Assembly: GCA_964631945.1 (NCBI GenBank)
Contig: CAZWAY010000021.1
Coordinates: 1-64,000, forward strand
Source: JABFRZ01 sp964631945
Lineage (GTDB): Bacteria > Planctomycetota > UBA1135 > GCA-002686595
Direction: 5' to 3'
Length of the DNA stretch: 64,000 bases
How positions within the stretch are numbered: the first letter of the stretch is position 1; the number at the start of each line of letters is the position of its first letter. Below, one piece after another: positions 50,172-62,938 of the stretch. A program made the translations under genes and the position numbers. A model generated the notes under the pieces. That model made no database searches. It saw only the letters and a list, made by a program, of their open reading frames with translations, and had not been told where the DNA came from.

Positions 50172-52432
50172 CGGACGCCAGCGCAGCGGCGGCGGCGCAC
50201 GCAGCGCGGGGCCGGCCGCGGCTGCCGCGGCGCGTGGCCCTGGCGGCCGGGCTGCTGCTGCTGGTGCACGCGCTGCTGATCGTGCTCGACGCGCGCGCGA
50301 TGGGGCGCACGACCGACGAGGCCAACTACTTCAACAGCGCGCGCGTCATCCTGCGCCACGGCTGGGTGCACGAGTCCACGCTCTTCCAGGGTCCGCTGGC
50401 GCTGTACGCGAACCAGCTCTTCGTGGGCCTCCCGGGGGGCGCGTTCCCATCCGGCGGCCTGGTCGACTTCGCGCGGCAGCGCGAGCTCGTCCTGCGCGGG
50501 CGCCTGGGCACGCTGCCGTTCGCGCTGCTCGGTGCCGTGCTGGTGTTCCTGTGGGCGCGTGCGCTGTTCGGCGACGCGGGCGGGCTCCTGGCGCTGCTGC
50601 TCCACGCGCTCGACCCGGTGCTGCTCGGCTACTCCAGCCTGATGCTGGTCGACGCCCAGCACGCGGCCACGAGCTTGCTGGTGCTGTACGTCCTGTGGCG
50701 CTACCTGGAGGCGGACTCGGCACGCCGCCGGCGCTGGCTGGTCGTGACGCTGGGCGTGACGCTCGGTCTGGCGCTGGCGACGAAGTACCTGGCGGTCCTG
50801 CTGGCGCTCGTCGTCGGCGTGACGGTGGGCGTGGCGGCGGCCTGGCCCGCGCGCGCCGGCGAGCGGCGCGTGCGCTGGGGGAGCGCGGCCGCGACGCTGC
50901 TCGCGCTGGTCGCCTGCGCCCTGGTGACGCTGCACGCGGCCTATCTCTTCCGCGGCGGCTTCGCGCGCGGCGATCCGGCGCCACGCCGCAGCGAGCTCGT
51001 GCGCGAGGTCGTGGCGCTGCCCGTCCTCGGGCCCGCCGTCGGGCTCCTGCCGCGCCCGTTCCTGGCGGGGGTCGACTACCAGCTCGGCCAGAGCGAGCGC
51101 GGCTGGCGGCCGTTCCTGAACGGCGAGTTCGCCGAGCGCCAGCCCGCGACCTACGCCGTCGCGATCCTGTGCAAGACGCCCGAGGTGGCGCTCCTGTGTC
51201 TGGTGCTGGCACTCGTCCTGCGCGCGCGGCGCTTCGGGCGGCGTCCCTCCGAGCCGGGCTGGCACACGGCGGCCCTGGCCACGCTGCCCTTCGCCGTGGT
51301 GCTGTTCGCTTTCCTCAGCCTGAGCCCGATGCAGCTCGGGATCCGCTACGCGCTGCCGCTGCTGCCGCTCGGCTTCCTGGCGGCGGGCGCGCTGGCCTGG
51401 CGCCCGGAGCCGCGCCTCCCGGGCCTGCGCTTCTTCGGCCTGCTGGCCGTGCTCGGCGCGCTGCACGCGCGCGAGCTCGCGGGCTCCTGGCCGGACTGGA
51501 TCTCGTACTTCAATGCCTCCTCGGGCGGGCAGCGCCTCGCCTTCCGGCGCTTCCGCGACACGAACAACGACTTCGGGCAGTACCACGACGACGGGCCCGC
51601 GCAGCTGCGCGCGCGCTACGGCGAGGTCGCGCTGCTCTCCGCCCACAGCGGCGCGCGCTTCGGCCGTCTGGCGGTCGACAACGAAGCGCTGAGGTTCGAC
51701 TCGGCCGCCGTGGACGGCCGGCCCTTGGCGTGGCTGACCTGGCTCGAGCCCGTCGAGCACCTCGGGGCCTCGTGGTGGCTGTTCGAGCTCACGCCCGAGG
51801 CCTTCGAGCGTGGGCTCGCGGCCCACGCCGCGGATCACGGCGAGGCCCGCGGCGCGGCCGAGCTGCGGCGCGATCTCGCGCTGGCCTACCTCGGGGTCGG
51901 GCAGCGCGCCGAGGCCGCGCGCCACCTCGCGCTGCTCCCGGCGGATCTGGCGGCCCCGCTCCGGCGCCTGATCGCGGCCGAGGACGCCGCGCGCGCGCGT
52001 CCGGAGCGTGCCCCGTTGCAGGCCCTGATCCAGGCCTGGCTCGAGCTCGCGCGTCCCGACCGCGCCCTGGCCGTGGCCGAGGAGCACGCGGACGTCCTTT
52101 GGGACTGCGACGAGGCCGCGCTGGCACGGGTCGAGGCGCTGGAGGAGCGGCGCGACTTCGCCGGCGCGGCGCGCGCGCTCGAACGCGAGTGGAGCACGCG
52201 CTTCCGCCCGCGCATGCGCCAGCTGCAGAACTTGCGCGATGCCGGCGACTTCGAGGGCGCCGCGGCCGTGCTGGAGGAGGTGAAGCGCCACCCCGGCGCC
52301 GAGCCCCACTCGCAGGCGCTGCAGAGCATCGAGCACCAGATCGAGCTGCGCACGGAGTTCCGGCGACTCCTGAGCTCAGGGGCGGAAGCCGTCGATCCCG
52401 AGACACCCGCTCCAGGTTCTCGGCCCAGGTAG
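50168..52432 (+). CDS. GT39/ArnT-like membrane glycosyltransferase with TPR-like tail
   Basis: A 754-residue protein beginning in the aminotransferase stop (ATGA). About ten transmembrane helices fill residues 20-430. The first luminal loop carries TTDEANYFNSARVILRHG, with the DE pair typical of GT-C dolichyl-phosphate-mannose-type transferases. It is followed by a periplasmic segment (AGSWPDWISYFNASSGGQR, DTNNDFGQY) and, from about residue 545, a helical TPR-like tail (AYLGVGQRAEAARHLALLP and onward). It probably moves a lipid-linked sugar onto a lipid or protein acceptor. Donor and acceptor are unknown. Confidence 0.82.
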   Translation: MTDASAAAAAHAARGRPRLPRRVALAAGLLLLVHALLIVLDARAMGRTTDEANYFNSARVILRHGWVHESTLFQGPLALYANQLFVGLPGGAFPSGGLVDFARQRELVLRGRLGTLPFALLGAVLVFLWARALFGDAGGLLALLLHALDPVLLGYSSLMLVDAQHAATSLLVLYVLWRYLEADSARRRRWLVVTLGVTLGLALATKYLAVLLALVVGVTVGVAAAWPARAGERRVRWGSAAATLLALVACALVTLHAAYLFRGGFARGDPAPRRSELVREVVALPVLGPAVGLLPRPFLAGVDYQLGQSERGWRPFLNGEFAERQPATYAVAILCKTPEVALLCLVLALVLRARRFGRRPSEPGWHTAALATLPFAVVLFAFLSLSPMQLGIRYALPLLPLGFLAAGALAWRPEPRLPGLRFFGLLAVLGALHARELAGSWPDWISYFNASSGGQRLAFRRFRDTNNDFGQYHDDGPAQLRARYGEVALLSAHSGARFGRLAVDNEALRFDSAAVDGRPLAWLTWLEPVEHLGASWWLFELTPEAFERGLAAHAADHGEARGAAELRRDLALAYLGVGQRAEAARHLALLPADLAAPLRRLIAAEDAARARPERAPLQALIQAWLELARPDRALAVAEEHADVLWDCDEAALARVEALEERRDFAGAARALEREWSTRFRPRMRQLQNLRDAGDFEGAAAVLEEVKRHPGAEPHSQALQSIEHQIELRTEFRRLLSSGAEAVDPETPAPGSRPR

Positions 52433-52505
52433 AGGACGAGCGCGTCGCGCCGTGGAGCTCGAGGCTCGCCGGCGCGCCGCGGTCGCGGTCGTAGCCGCCG
52501 GACCC

Positions 52506-55500
52506 TCAGGGTGTCGGGGCGAGGTCGAAGCCCTGCATGTTCGTTTCCGTGGTCCGCGGGAAGTCCCACTGCGACAGGGCGGACGGGCTGGCCACCGTGA
52601 TCTCGGCATCGGTGCACAGGTTGGGCGTGCAGCCATTGAGCAGGACGGAGGATGATGCAGACTCGACGATGCCCTCCACCTGCACGATCAACTGGTCGGT
52701 AGGTTGAACGAAGCTACCGCTCACGCGGAATCGAAGCTGCGTGGAGCTCGCAGGCGTCGTGTTGATCACCAGCGTGCCGGCTCCGGCCAGAGTCCGGGTG
52801 GAGCTGCCCGCTCGGACGCGCAGGGTCTGCGTGAATCGCGTACCGGTGAGCGTGCTCGCGAGACCAGCGCCGGAATCGAGCCGGAGCGGAGCCTCCGTGC
52901 CTCGCTTCCGATAGACCCGCACGGCGAAGATCCGGCTGGCGGCCGCCGCGTGGCCGGCACCTTGCTTGAGCGTCGCGGACAGGTCCACGGTCACGAGCCG
53001 GTTGCCCGCTCCGTTGAGCACTCCCACGTCGACCAAGGGGGGCGTGGTGAGGACGTGCTCATGTTGCAGCTGGAGCCGCGGGGATCCGACGGATGCGTCG
53101 GGGCCGAACGGCATCGAGAAGTCGGCGGTCTTGTTCAGCACCAGGGACTCGGAGTCCGTCAAGCCGGCCGTGTCCGTCGCCACGATGTCGACCTGGTAGT
53201 CCACGTTCTCGCCGGCGACCTGGGGATCCGCGGGCGAGGGAGCCGCGCTGGACGGCCGCAGGTTGGTGAGCACGAGCGAATGCACGCGCGCGAGGTGTGG
53301 GCTGGTCACGGTGCGAGAGCCGCTCGCGGGAAGCTCGTCGTAGGTCACGGTCAGGGTCGTCGGCTGGTCCGTCTCGACGTACAGCCGCACGCTGTTCGTC
53401 GAGGCATCGAAGAACGTCGTCTGGTCGGTCGCCAACCGGCCGAAGCGAGCCAGAGAGATCGTCGGCGGTGTCGTATCCAGCGGGTCAGGATTGACCACGT
53501 AGAGATCGCTGGCCGTCTCGTCGCGATTGCGGATGCCGTCGGCGTCGAAGTCCGCCACGAATCGTTCGGCCATTCCGACGGGTAGCCCGATGAACAGGAA
53601 CGACGGAGCGGGGCTCGGTGGAATGGTGGTCGCGGAAGCCTGGTTGAGGAACCACTGCAGGCTTCGGTTGGGTTCATCCTTGTCGTCGGGGCTGAAGACG
53701 GACTGGTTCTTCGTGATCAGGTCGGTCGTCATCAGGCTGCGGTTCAGGTACCAGGTCTTCTTCACGCCCAGCGAGTACTGGATGACCCCGATGTCACAGT
53801 TGGGCACCAGGGCGGAGCCCGGTGCCGCATCGCGCACGGCGCGGGAAGCCTGCCCCAGGAGGTAGGTCTGCAGCTCGGGTAGGACGTCGAGTCCGGTCGG
53901 CCCACTCTTGAGCCAGTACGCGTAGTGCACCGCGGGAGCCAGGCCTTGATCCCATTGCTGCATGAGCGCTGCCACCTGGGGCGCGAAGACACCATTGGCT
54001 GGGCCGGCTGCAGCCTGCGCAAAGCGCAGGACATCGGGGACTCCACCGGCATGCGCCACGCCGGCGCCGAGGAACGTGCGCACGTCGATGGACTGCGCTC
54101 CACCGTCCACCTGCGTGTCGGCCACGACGAGGGACTGCTTCTTGCGCCAGATCTCGTGGAACGGCGCGTTCTTGAAGTGCATGCGCTCGGGTAGCACGGT
54201 GGTCGCCTGGGCCTCGTCGTCGGTGATGTCGTTGTTGGTGCCCACGGGGAAGGAGTGGCACTGGGTGCACCGCCACCGTCCCTCGAAGATCAGGTCCTGG
54301 CTGAACCGGTTCAGCCCTTCGACGGCCTCGCTGCTCGTGGCGAGGGCTGGAACGCTCTGGCCAGAGACCAGTTGGTGTCCCGGGTTGGCGGTGGCCAGCG
54401 CGCGCAGGTCGCTGCGGAACTCCTGCGTCTGCGTCGGGGCGATGAACTGGGTCGAGGCGCCGTTGGCGATGATCCGGTCGCGGTGCTCGAAGGGATTGGC
54501 GGGGTTCTTCAGCGCAAAGAGCCAGGCCTTCATGCTGGCGAAGGCGGCTGCGGGCAGGGGGCCGGTGTGGCCGAGCAGCCCGGGGAAGGCGAAGCGGTTG
54601 AAGTCCTCCAGGCTGCGCTCGCCTCGCCAATGGAACGGGCTCACGCGCTCGAGGCCGATCAGCGTCTGGGTGACCATCGGGCCCTTGTCGTCGTAGGGCA
54701 GCCCTGAGAGGTTCCAGGCCAAGAAGTCGGTCCCGCCGTCGACGTGACACGATGCGCAGGAGAGGTTCTTGCGATCCGGATTGGAAAGCGTGCCGTCGAA
54801 GAATATGCGGCGCCCTTCCTTTTGTTCAGCGGTCAAGGGGTCGTTGCTGAGGTCGTAGCTGCCGACGTGGCTGGACGGAATGGTGAGGTCGCCGTGGTCG
54901 GTCGTGTACACCTCGAGCTTCGCGGTTCCCCAGCAGTAGACGGCGAGATACTTGGAATCCGGAGGTGCAATGGCGAGTCCCCTCGGGATGGAGCCGAAGG
55001 GCAGGTCGATCTCGTGCTGGCGCACGCCCGAGGGGTCGAAGACGGTGACGTTGTTGGTCAACAGGCCCGCGATGAAGGCATTCCCTTCGGGGGCGTGGAA
55101 CGCCAGCGCGAAGGGCTGTCCGATGGTGGTGTCCGCGGTGAACGGCGCAACCGCGTCGAAGGACACGTGGCTGTGGGGCGGTCCCAGCACGGTGAGTCGG
55201 TTCACGAGGAAGTCGCCGTTCAACGCCGGCTCGCTCTGACGAGCAGGGTTGCCATTGTCCGCGTCCGTGTTCAGCACCCAGTACGCGCCTGTCCCCGGAT
55301 TCCGGCCGTGCGCGAAGAGGATGGTTCCCACTCCCGTTGCGAGCGGGGACACGGCGTCCGTGATGTTGGCCGCGTCGGGATCGATCTCGAACACGTCCTT
55401 GTCCGGCAGCTGATTGGTCCGTCCAGCAAGGCTCACGACGTTGTCTCGGTTGGCGAACATCGGCTGAGTGACGGTCGTGTTGTTACCGGAGTGCAGCGGC

Positions 55501-56132
55501 GCGACGCGCACTTTTCCGTCGGGCATCAGGTGCAGGAAGTACGGACTCTTGATCTGCAGGTCCCCGAGGAGTTCCGTTGCGCCGCGCGTGGTGTTCTCGT
55601 CGTAGCGGCGATGGAACTTGCCGTCGCGAACCAAGAGGTTGATCTGGACCACGGCGTCCGCCCCGGTGCAGGAAACGAAGGCCCGGTCATTGACCGCGTC
55701 GACGACGATGTCGGAGGGCTCGGCCGGCAGGGGGATCCACTCCTTGTAGTTGCCGTTGGCCTTCGCCATCCGCAGGAGACCCCAGGTGTTCCGGCAGACG
55801 ATGAGCAACTCGGCATTGCCGCCCGAGGATGGGGTCCACTCCGCGATGGACACCGGGCCCCAGGGGACCTGGCGTACCTCGAGCGGCTTTGGATTCAGCG
55901 GTTGCTGCATGATCGCCTCGAAGCGCTCGACGGTGCTCTGGCCCGTGTTGACCGCCCAGACCTCGCCTGCCGAGTCGATGAGGACCGGCCGGACCGGTGC
56001 CGCCGCGGTCTGGATCAGGGAGCCCTGCACGTGGTCCAGGGCCGGATAGAGGGTCGTCGACTGCGCGAGGGCCGTCGCGGCGAGAAGCGTGAACGGGGCG
56101 AGGCGGAGGAGCGGCGATCGGGACGAGTGCAT
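52506..56132 (-). CDS. exported beta-propeller protein with two c-type heme motifs
   Basis: A 1208-residue secreted protein with a signal peptide (MHSSRSPLLRLAPFTLLAATALAQ, in parts). Residues about 35-430 form a YVTN/propeller-like region (blade ends such as GLAIAPPDSKYLAVYC). The next domain has two CxxCH heme sites, C459-x2-C462-H463 and C622-x2-C625-H626, in a cytochrome c peroxidase-like setting (LSCASCHVDGGTD, WRCTQCHSFPVGTN). A DFDADGIRNRDE calcium-binding type loop lies near residue 860, followed by beta-sandwich-like C-terminal domains. Base composition is visibly less G+C-biased than that of neighbours. It stands alone. Confidence 0.88.
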   Translation of the reverse strand: MHSSRSPLLRLAPFTLLAATALAQSTTLYPALDHVQGSLIQTAAAPVRPVLIDSAGEVWAVNTGQSTVERFEAIMQQPLNPKPLEVRQVPWGPVSIAEWTPSSGGNAELLIVCRNTWGLLRMAKANGNYKEWIPLPAEPSDIVVDAVNDRAFVSCTGADAVVQINLLVRDGKFHRRYDENTTRGATELLGDLQIKSPYFLHLMPDGKVRVAPLHSGNNTTVTQPMFANRDNVVSLAGRTNQLPDKDVFEIDPDAANITDAVSPLATGVGTILFAHGRNPGTGAYWVLNTDADNGNPARQSEPALNGDFLVNRLTVLGPPHSHVSFDAVAPFTADTTIGQPFALAFHAPEGNAFIAGLLTNNVTVFDPSGVRQHEIDLPFGSIPRGLAIAPPDSKYLAVYCWGTAKLEVYTTDHGDLTIPSSHVGSYDLSNDPLTAEQKEGRRIFFDGTLSNPDRKNLSCASCHVDGGTDFLAWNLSGLPYDDKGPMVTQTLIGLERVSPFHWRGERSLEDFNRFAFPGLLGHTGPLPAAAFASMKAWLFALKNPANPFEHRDRIIANGASTQFIAPTQTQEFRSDLRALATANPGHQLVSGQSVPALATSSEAVEGLNRFSQDLIFEGRWRCTQCHSFPVGTNNDITDDEAQATTVLPERMHFKNAPFHEIWRKKQSLVVADTQVDGGAQSIDVRTFLGAGVAHAGGVPDVLRFAQAAAGPANGVFAPQVAALMQQWDQGLAPAVHYAYWLKSGPTGLDVLPELQTYLLGQASRAVRDAAPGSALVPNCDIGVIQYSLGVKKTWYLNRSLMTTDLITKNQSVFSPDDKDEPNRSLQWFLNQASATTIPPSPAPSFLFIGLPVGMAERFVADFDADGIRNRDETASDLYVVNPDPLDTTPPTISLARFGRLATDQTTFFDASTNSVRLYVETDQPTTLTVTYDELPASGSRTVTSPHLARVHSLVLTNLRPSSAAPSPADPQVAGENVDYQVDIVATDTAGLTDSESLVLNKTADFSMPFGPDASVGSPRLQLQHEHVLTTPPLVDVGVLNGAGNRLVTVDLSATLKQGAGHAAAASRIFAVRVYRKRGTEAPLRLDSGAGLASTLTGTRFTQTLRVRAGSSTRTLAGAGTLVINTTPASSTQLRFRVSGSFVQPTDQLIVQVEGIVESASSSVLLNGCTPNLCTDAEITVASPSALSQWDFPRTTETNMQGFDLAPTP

Positions 56133-56321
56133 GGCGCAACCTCGTGGAACGGTGGAAGCGCGGCCCTCGCGCGCCGTGCACGTACAACCGTGCTCGCACC
56201 GAGTGAGGGGTCCGCTCGACCGTGAGTGGCCGGAGCCCGCCCGCCCGCCAGGATTTCGCGCAGAAGTCCGGGCGTCGCTTCCCGCCCTCGCTCCAGGACC
56301 CAGAGGGATCCCGGGTTCCGC

Positions 56322-59576
<3,255 letters not shown>

Positions 59577-59680
59577 CGAGGGGTGGGTTCGGACGTCGGG
59601 CGGGGGCGCGGATCCCCGTCATCATGGCAAAAACGCCGCGCCGATGCGACGCCGGGGCACGTCGCGGCGGTCAGGAGAGG

Positions 59681-59716
59681 AACCGCGGAGGCACGGAGAA
59701 CGCGGAGGAAGAGGAG
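59681..59716. repeat. GCGGAGG-type intergenic repeat unit
   Basis: The 153-base gap between carB and aroB contains AACCGCGGAGGCACGGAGA followed by ACGCGGAGGAAGAGGAG. The GCGGAGG and CGGAG cores recur every 7-15 bases on a purine-rich strand. Similar interspersed units (accgcggaggcacggag-like) are, in my experience, scattered between genes in many bacterial genomes. Only one copy is visible here, so a genome-wide repeat is inference. Confidence 0.4.
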
Positions 59717-59729
59717 GGGCGGAATGGGG

Positions 59730-60806
59730 CTAGGCCAGGAGCGCGCGCAGCCCGCGTTCGTCGAGTTCCTGATCCGGCACGAGCTGCCCGAGCCCGCGCA
59801 CGAGCACGAAGGCCGGGCGCGCGGCGCGGCCCTTCTTGTCGTGGCGCATGCCGGCCAGGAGCTCGTCCGGGCCGAGGCGCAGGCCGGTGCGCGCGCGCAG
59901 GGCGCCGAGGTCGCTCGGCAGGCCGAGGCGCGTGAGCAGGCGCGCGACGCGAGCGCCGAGCTCGTGCTCGACCAGCACGCCGGCCCGCGCGCTGGCGGCC
60001 AGCGCGAGCCCGAGCCCGACCCCGACCGCCACGCCGTGGGGGATGCGCCCGAAGCCGGCGGCGTGCTCGAGCGCGTGCGCGAAGGTGTGCCCGAGGTTCA
60101 GGAGCTTGCGCTCGTGCCGCTCCTCCTCGTCGCGCGCCACGATCCCGGCCTTGAGCTCGACGCAGCGTGCCACGACCTCCGCCAGCAGGGCCGCGTCGCG
60201 CGCCAGGAACGCGTCCGCCTCGCGCTCGAGCAGCGCCAGCAGCTGGCCGTCGCCGAGCAGGGCGCTCTTCACCACCTCGCCCGCGCCCGAGCGCAGCTCC
60301 TCGTCCGGGAGAGTCGCCAGCACCTCGGTGTCGGCCAGCACCAGGCGCGGCTGGTGGAAGGCGCCGGCCAGGTTCTTGCCGGCCCGCAGGTTGACGGCGG
60401 CCTTGCCGCCGACCGACGAATCGACCTGCGCGAGCAGCGTCGTCGGGCACTGCACCAGCGCGATCCCGCGCATGAAGAGCGCCGCCGCCAGGCCGCCCAG
60501 GTCGCCGACCACGCCGCCCCCGAAGGCCACCAGGGTCGCGCGCCGATCGAGTCCGGCCGCCAGCAGGAAGTCGAGCACGCGCTCGAGCGTGGCGAAGGAC
60601 TTCGAGTCCTCGCCGGCCGCGACCACCAGGCGCGGCAGCGCGGCCGAGCCCGCCAGGCGCGCGACCTGCAGGCGTTCCACGTTCGCGTCCGTCAGGACCG
60701 CCGCCGGCCCGCCGGCCAGGGCCTCCGCCAATCCGGACAGGGCTCCCGCGCCGACCTCGACCGCGTACGGCTGGCGCGTCGCGACCTGGATGCGCCTCGC
60801 GCTCAC
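59730..60806 (-). CDS. aroB: 3-dehydroquinate synthase
   Basis: A 358-residue enzyme of the shikimate pathway converting DAHP to 3-dehydroquinate with NAD+ and a divalent metal. The NAD motif GGGVVGD is at residues 96-102, TTLLAQVDSSVGGKAAVNL follows, and the metal ligands are E177 (GAGEVVK), H240 (NLGHTFAHALE) and H257 (RIPHGVAVG). Start GTG 60806 overlaps the stop of the upstream membrane-protein gene (GTGA), an unusual partner for aroB. The stop is followed by the repeat-bearing gap before carB. Confidence 0.95.
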   Translation of the reverse strand: MSARRIQVATRQPYAVEVGAGALSGLAEALAGGPAAVLTDANVERLQVARLAGSAALPRLVVAAGEDSKSFATLERVLDFLLAAGLDRRATLVAFGGGVVGDLGGLAAALFMRGIALVQCPTTLLAQVDSSVGGKAAVNLRAGKNLAGAFHQPRLVLADTEVLATLPDEELRSGAGEVVKSALLGDGQLLALLEREADAFLARDAALLAEVVARCVELKAGIVARDEEERHERKLLNLGHTFAHALEHAAGFGRIPHGVAVGVGLGLALAASARAGVLVEHELGARVARLLTRLGLPSDLGALRARTGLRLGPDELLAGMRHDKKGRAARPAFVLVRGLGQLVPDQELDERGLRALLA

Positions 60807-62176
60807 CGCGCGGCCGTGCCCGGGTCGCCCTTGCGCCGCGCGCGCCGCCGGCGCACGAGTTCCTGCTCGAACTCGGCCGAGCGGCGCTTGTCGCGCCGCG
60901 CCAGGATCGCGAACAGGCCCGCCAGGAAGGCCCCCAGGCCGGCCACGAACCAGGCGATCCCCGCCAGCGTCGTGCTGGTCTTGGGCACCAGGTGCTCGAG
61001 CGTCTGCAGCACGAACACCGGCGCCACGCGCAGGCCGCGCTCGGACGACTCGTAGGAGAAGTCGTGCAGGAAGAAGCCGCGCCCGTAGACCAGGTCGGTG
61101 ACGACCAGCTCGGGGCGCAGCACCGGCGAGCGGAACTGGATCGCGCCCTTCCAGGTGTTGTTGCCGATCCAGCCCTGCATGTAGCGCTGCATGCGCGCCG
61201 GGTTCTCGCCGGCCAGGCGCACGCGCCCGTCCTGCAGGCGGCTGATCGGCAGGGTCACCGGCAGGGCGCGGAACTCGGACGGGTTCTCGAGCAGCTGGTC
61301 GAGCAGGCGCTGGTCCAGCGTCGGCGCCCGGCTCCAATCGATGGCGCCCTCCGGCAGGTCGCGCGCGTAGGCCATCAGCCGCCAGAACGGCTCGGCCGGC
61401 GTGTCCGCCACGATGCGCGGCGGATCGGTCGTGAGGTCGGCGTCCTCGACCTCGTCGAAGGCACCGAGGTCGAGCACCGTGACCTGGCCGAGGCTCGGGT
61501 AGGAGCGCTCGGCGCGCGCGCCGACCAGGAGCGGCCCGGGCTGCCAGGTGCCCGGGGTGAGCTCGTCCTCGGTGCTGAAGAGCTTCAGGAACAGGCCGTC
61601 CACGCGCACGAAGCCGCCCACCTCGGCCGCGTGCTCGGGCACGGACAGCACCAGGAAGTGGGCCGTGCTGCCGTCCTCGAGCTCCAGCCGTCCGAGGAAC
61701 TGGTCCTCGTGCGCCGCGCCCGCGCGCGCGCGCAGGCCGACGATGCGGCCGCGCGCCGTGAAGGGCTTGCCGCGCGCGGCCGACGGCTCGGCCGCGAGCG
61801 CGGCGATGCCCGCGGCCGTCAGCTCCGGGGCCGCGAGCTCGGCGTAGTGCCGCGGCGTGTAGCGGCGCGCCGCCGCCAGCACGAGGTCGGCCGCCTCGCT
61901 CTCGAGCACCACCTGGTCGGCCGGATCGGCGTCGTGCACGAGCGCGGCGAGCCGGGCGAGGTCGAGCTCGGGCACCGCCAGCAGCGGCTCCTGCACCACG
62001 CTCTCGTCCACCACCGCCCGCGGCGCCTCGCGCTGGCCCGGCTCGCGCGCCTTGAAGAGGGCCGAGAGCAGGATCCCCGTGACGACCACGAAGCCGCCGA
62101 TCAGGAAGCCGAGGCGGCGCTTCTCGCCCGTGGCCAGGCCGCCCGAGGTCGGCGCGTTGGGCAGCTTGAACTTCAC
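60803..62176 (-). CDS. two-TM membrane protein with extracytoplasmic domain
   Basis: A 457-residue protein with one membrane helix near the N-terminus (about residues 20-43, LGFLIGGFVVVTGILLSALF) and one near the C-terminus (about 405-428, TLAGIAWFVAGLGAFLAGLFAIL), leaving about 360 residues outside the cytoplasm. The external domain includes two OB-like stretches (GKPFTARGRIVGLRA; VRVDGLFLKLFST). A basic cytoplasmic tail (ELVRRRRARRKGD) ends the chain. Family not recognised. GTG starts and GTGA overlaps join it to the amidotransferase gene upstream and aroB downstream. Confidence 0.8.
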   Translation of the reverse strand: MKFKLPNAPTSGGLATGEKRRLGFLIGGFVVVTGILLSALFKAREPGQREAPRAVVDESVVQEPLLAVPELDLARLAALVHDADPADQVVLESEAADLVLAAARRYTPRHYAELAAPELTAAGIAALAAEPSAARGKPFTARGRIVGLRARAGAAHEDQFLGRLELEDGSTAHFLVLSVPEHAAEVGGFVRVDGLFLKLFSTEDELTPGTWQPGPLLVGARAERSYPSLGQVTVLDLGAFDEVEDADLTTDPPRIVADTPAEPFWRLMAYARDLPEGAIDWSRAPTLDQRLLDQLLENPSEFRALPVTLPISRLQDGRVRLAGENPARMQRYMQGWIGNNTWKGAIQFRSPVLRPELVVTDLVYGRGFFLHDFSYESSERGLRVAPVFVLQTLEHLVPKTSTTLAGIAWFVAGLGAFLAGLFAILARRDKRRSAEFEQELVRRRRARRKGDPGTAAR

Positions 62177-62895
62177 GCCCGCGCTCCGCTGGCCAGGCGC
62201 GCGCCGGCGTGGGCGCGGGCCGCCGCGACGAGCGCCGCGAACAGGCGCGCGTGGGCGGGCTCGCTCGAGAGCTCGGGATGCCACTGCACCCCGAGCGCGA
62301 ACGGATGCGCGTCGTGCTCGATGGCCTCGATCAGCTCCTCGCCATCGACGCCCGCCACGCTCCAGCCCGGGCCGACCCCGGCGACGGCCTGATGATGGCG
62401 CGAGACCACGTCGAGCGTGGCTACCCCGAGAGTCGCGCGCAGTTTCGTTCCCGCCAGGGCCGTGACCGCGTGGCGCACGCCGCCGGAGTGCGCCTGGCAG
62501 CCGGGGCGGTCGTCCGGCAAGTGCTGGTGCAGCCTGCCGCCGCCCGCGAGCGCGAGGAGCTGCATCCCGTAGCAGATCCCGAGCGTGGGCAACCCGCGCT
62601 CCAGCGCCAGGCGGGCCAGCGCGAGGTCGAAGTCCTGCTTCTGGCTCGGGACCGGCTTGGCGGCCGGGTGCGTGGGCCCGAGTCCGAGGCGCGCCGTGTC
62701 GAAGTCGTCGCCGCCCGAGAACACGAGCCCGTCGGCGCGCTCGCAGAGTCCCGCGCAAGCCTCGACCGAGGTGTAGGGCACGACGAAGGGCTGCCCACCC
62801 GCGCGCTCGACCGCCGCCGCGTAGCGCAGCGACAGCCGCACCTCGGGCCGCTCGGCCAGGGCCAGCTCACCGACGATCGCGATCCACGGACGCAT
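62173..62895 (-). CDS. class I glutamine amidotransferase (peptidase C26 type)
   Basis: A 240-residue GATase-like hydrolase related to PuuD, the gamma-glutamyl-GABA hydrolase. Catalytic triad: C108 in LGICYGMQ, H206 and E208 in GVQWHPE. The GLVFSGGDDFDTA segment and RHHQAV loop are typical of the family. It may cleave gamma-glutamyl amides or release ammonia for a synthase. The stop overlaps the next gene (GTGA), so it is translated with the membrane protein and aroB. Substrate not predictable from sequence. Confidence 0.9.
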   Translation of the reverse strand: MRPWIAIVGELALAERPEVRLSLRYAAAVERAGGQPFVVPYTSVEACAGLCERADGLVFSGGDDFDTARLGLGPTHPAAKPVPSQKQDFDLALARLALERGLPTLGICYGMQLLALAGGGRLHQHLPDDRPGCQAHSGGVRHAVTALAGTKLRATLGVATLDVVSRHHQAVAGVGPGWSVAGVDGEELIEAIEHDAHPFALGVQWHPELSSEPAHARLFAALVAAARAHAGARLASGARA

Positions 62896-62938
62896 CGCGG
62901 GGATTGTAGCCGAGGCCCGCGCCCGGGCTGGCGCCGGG

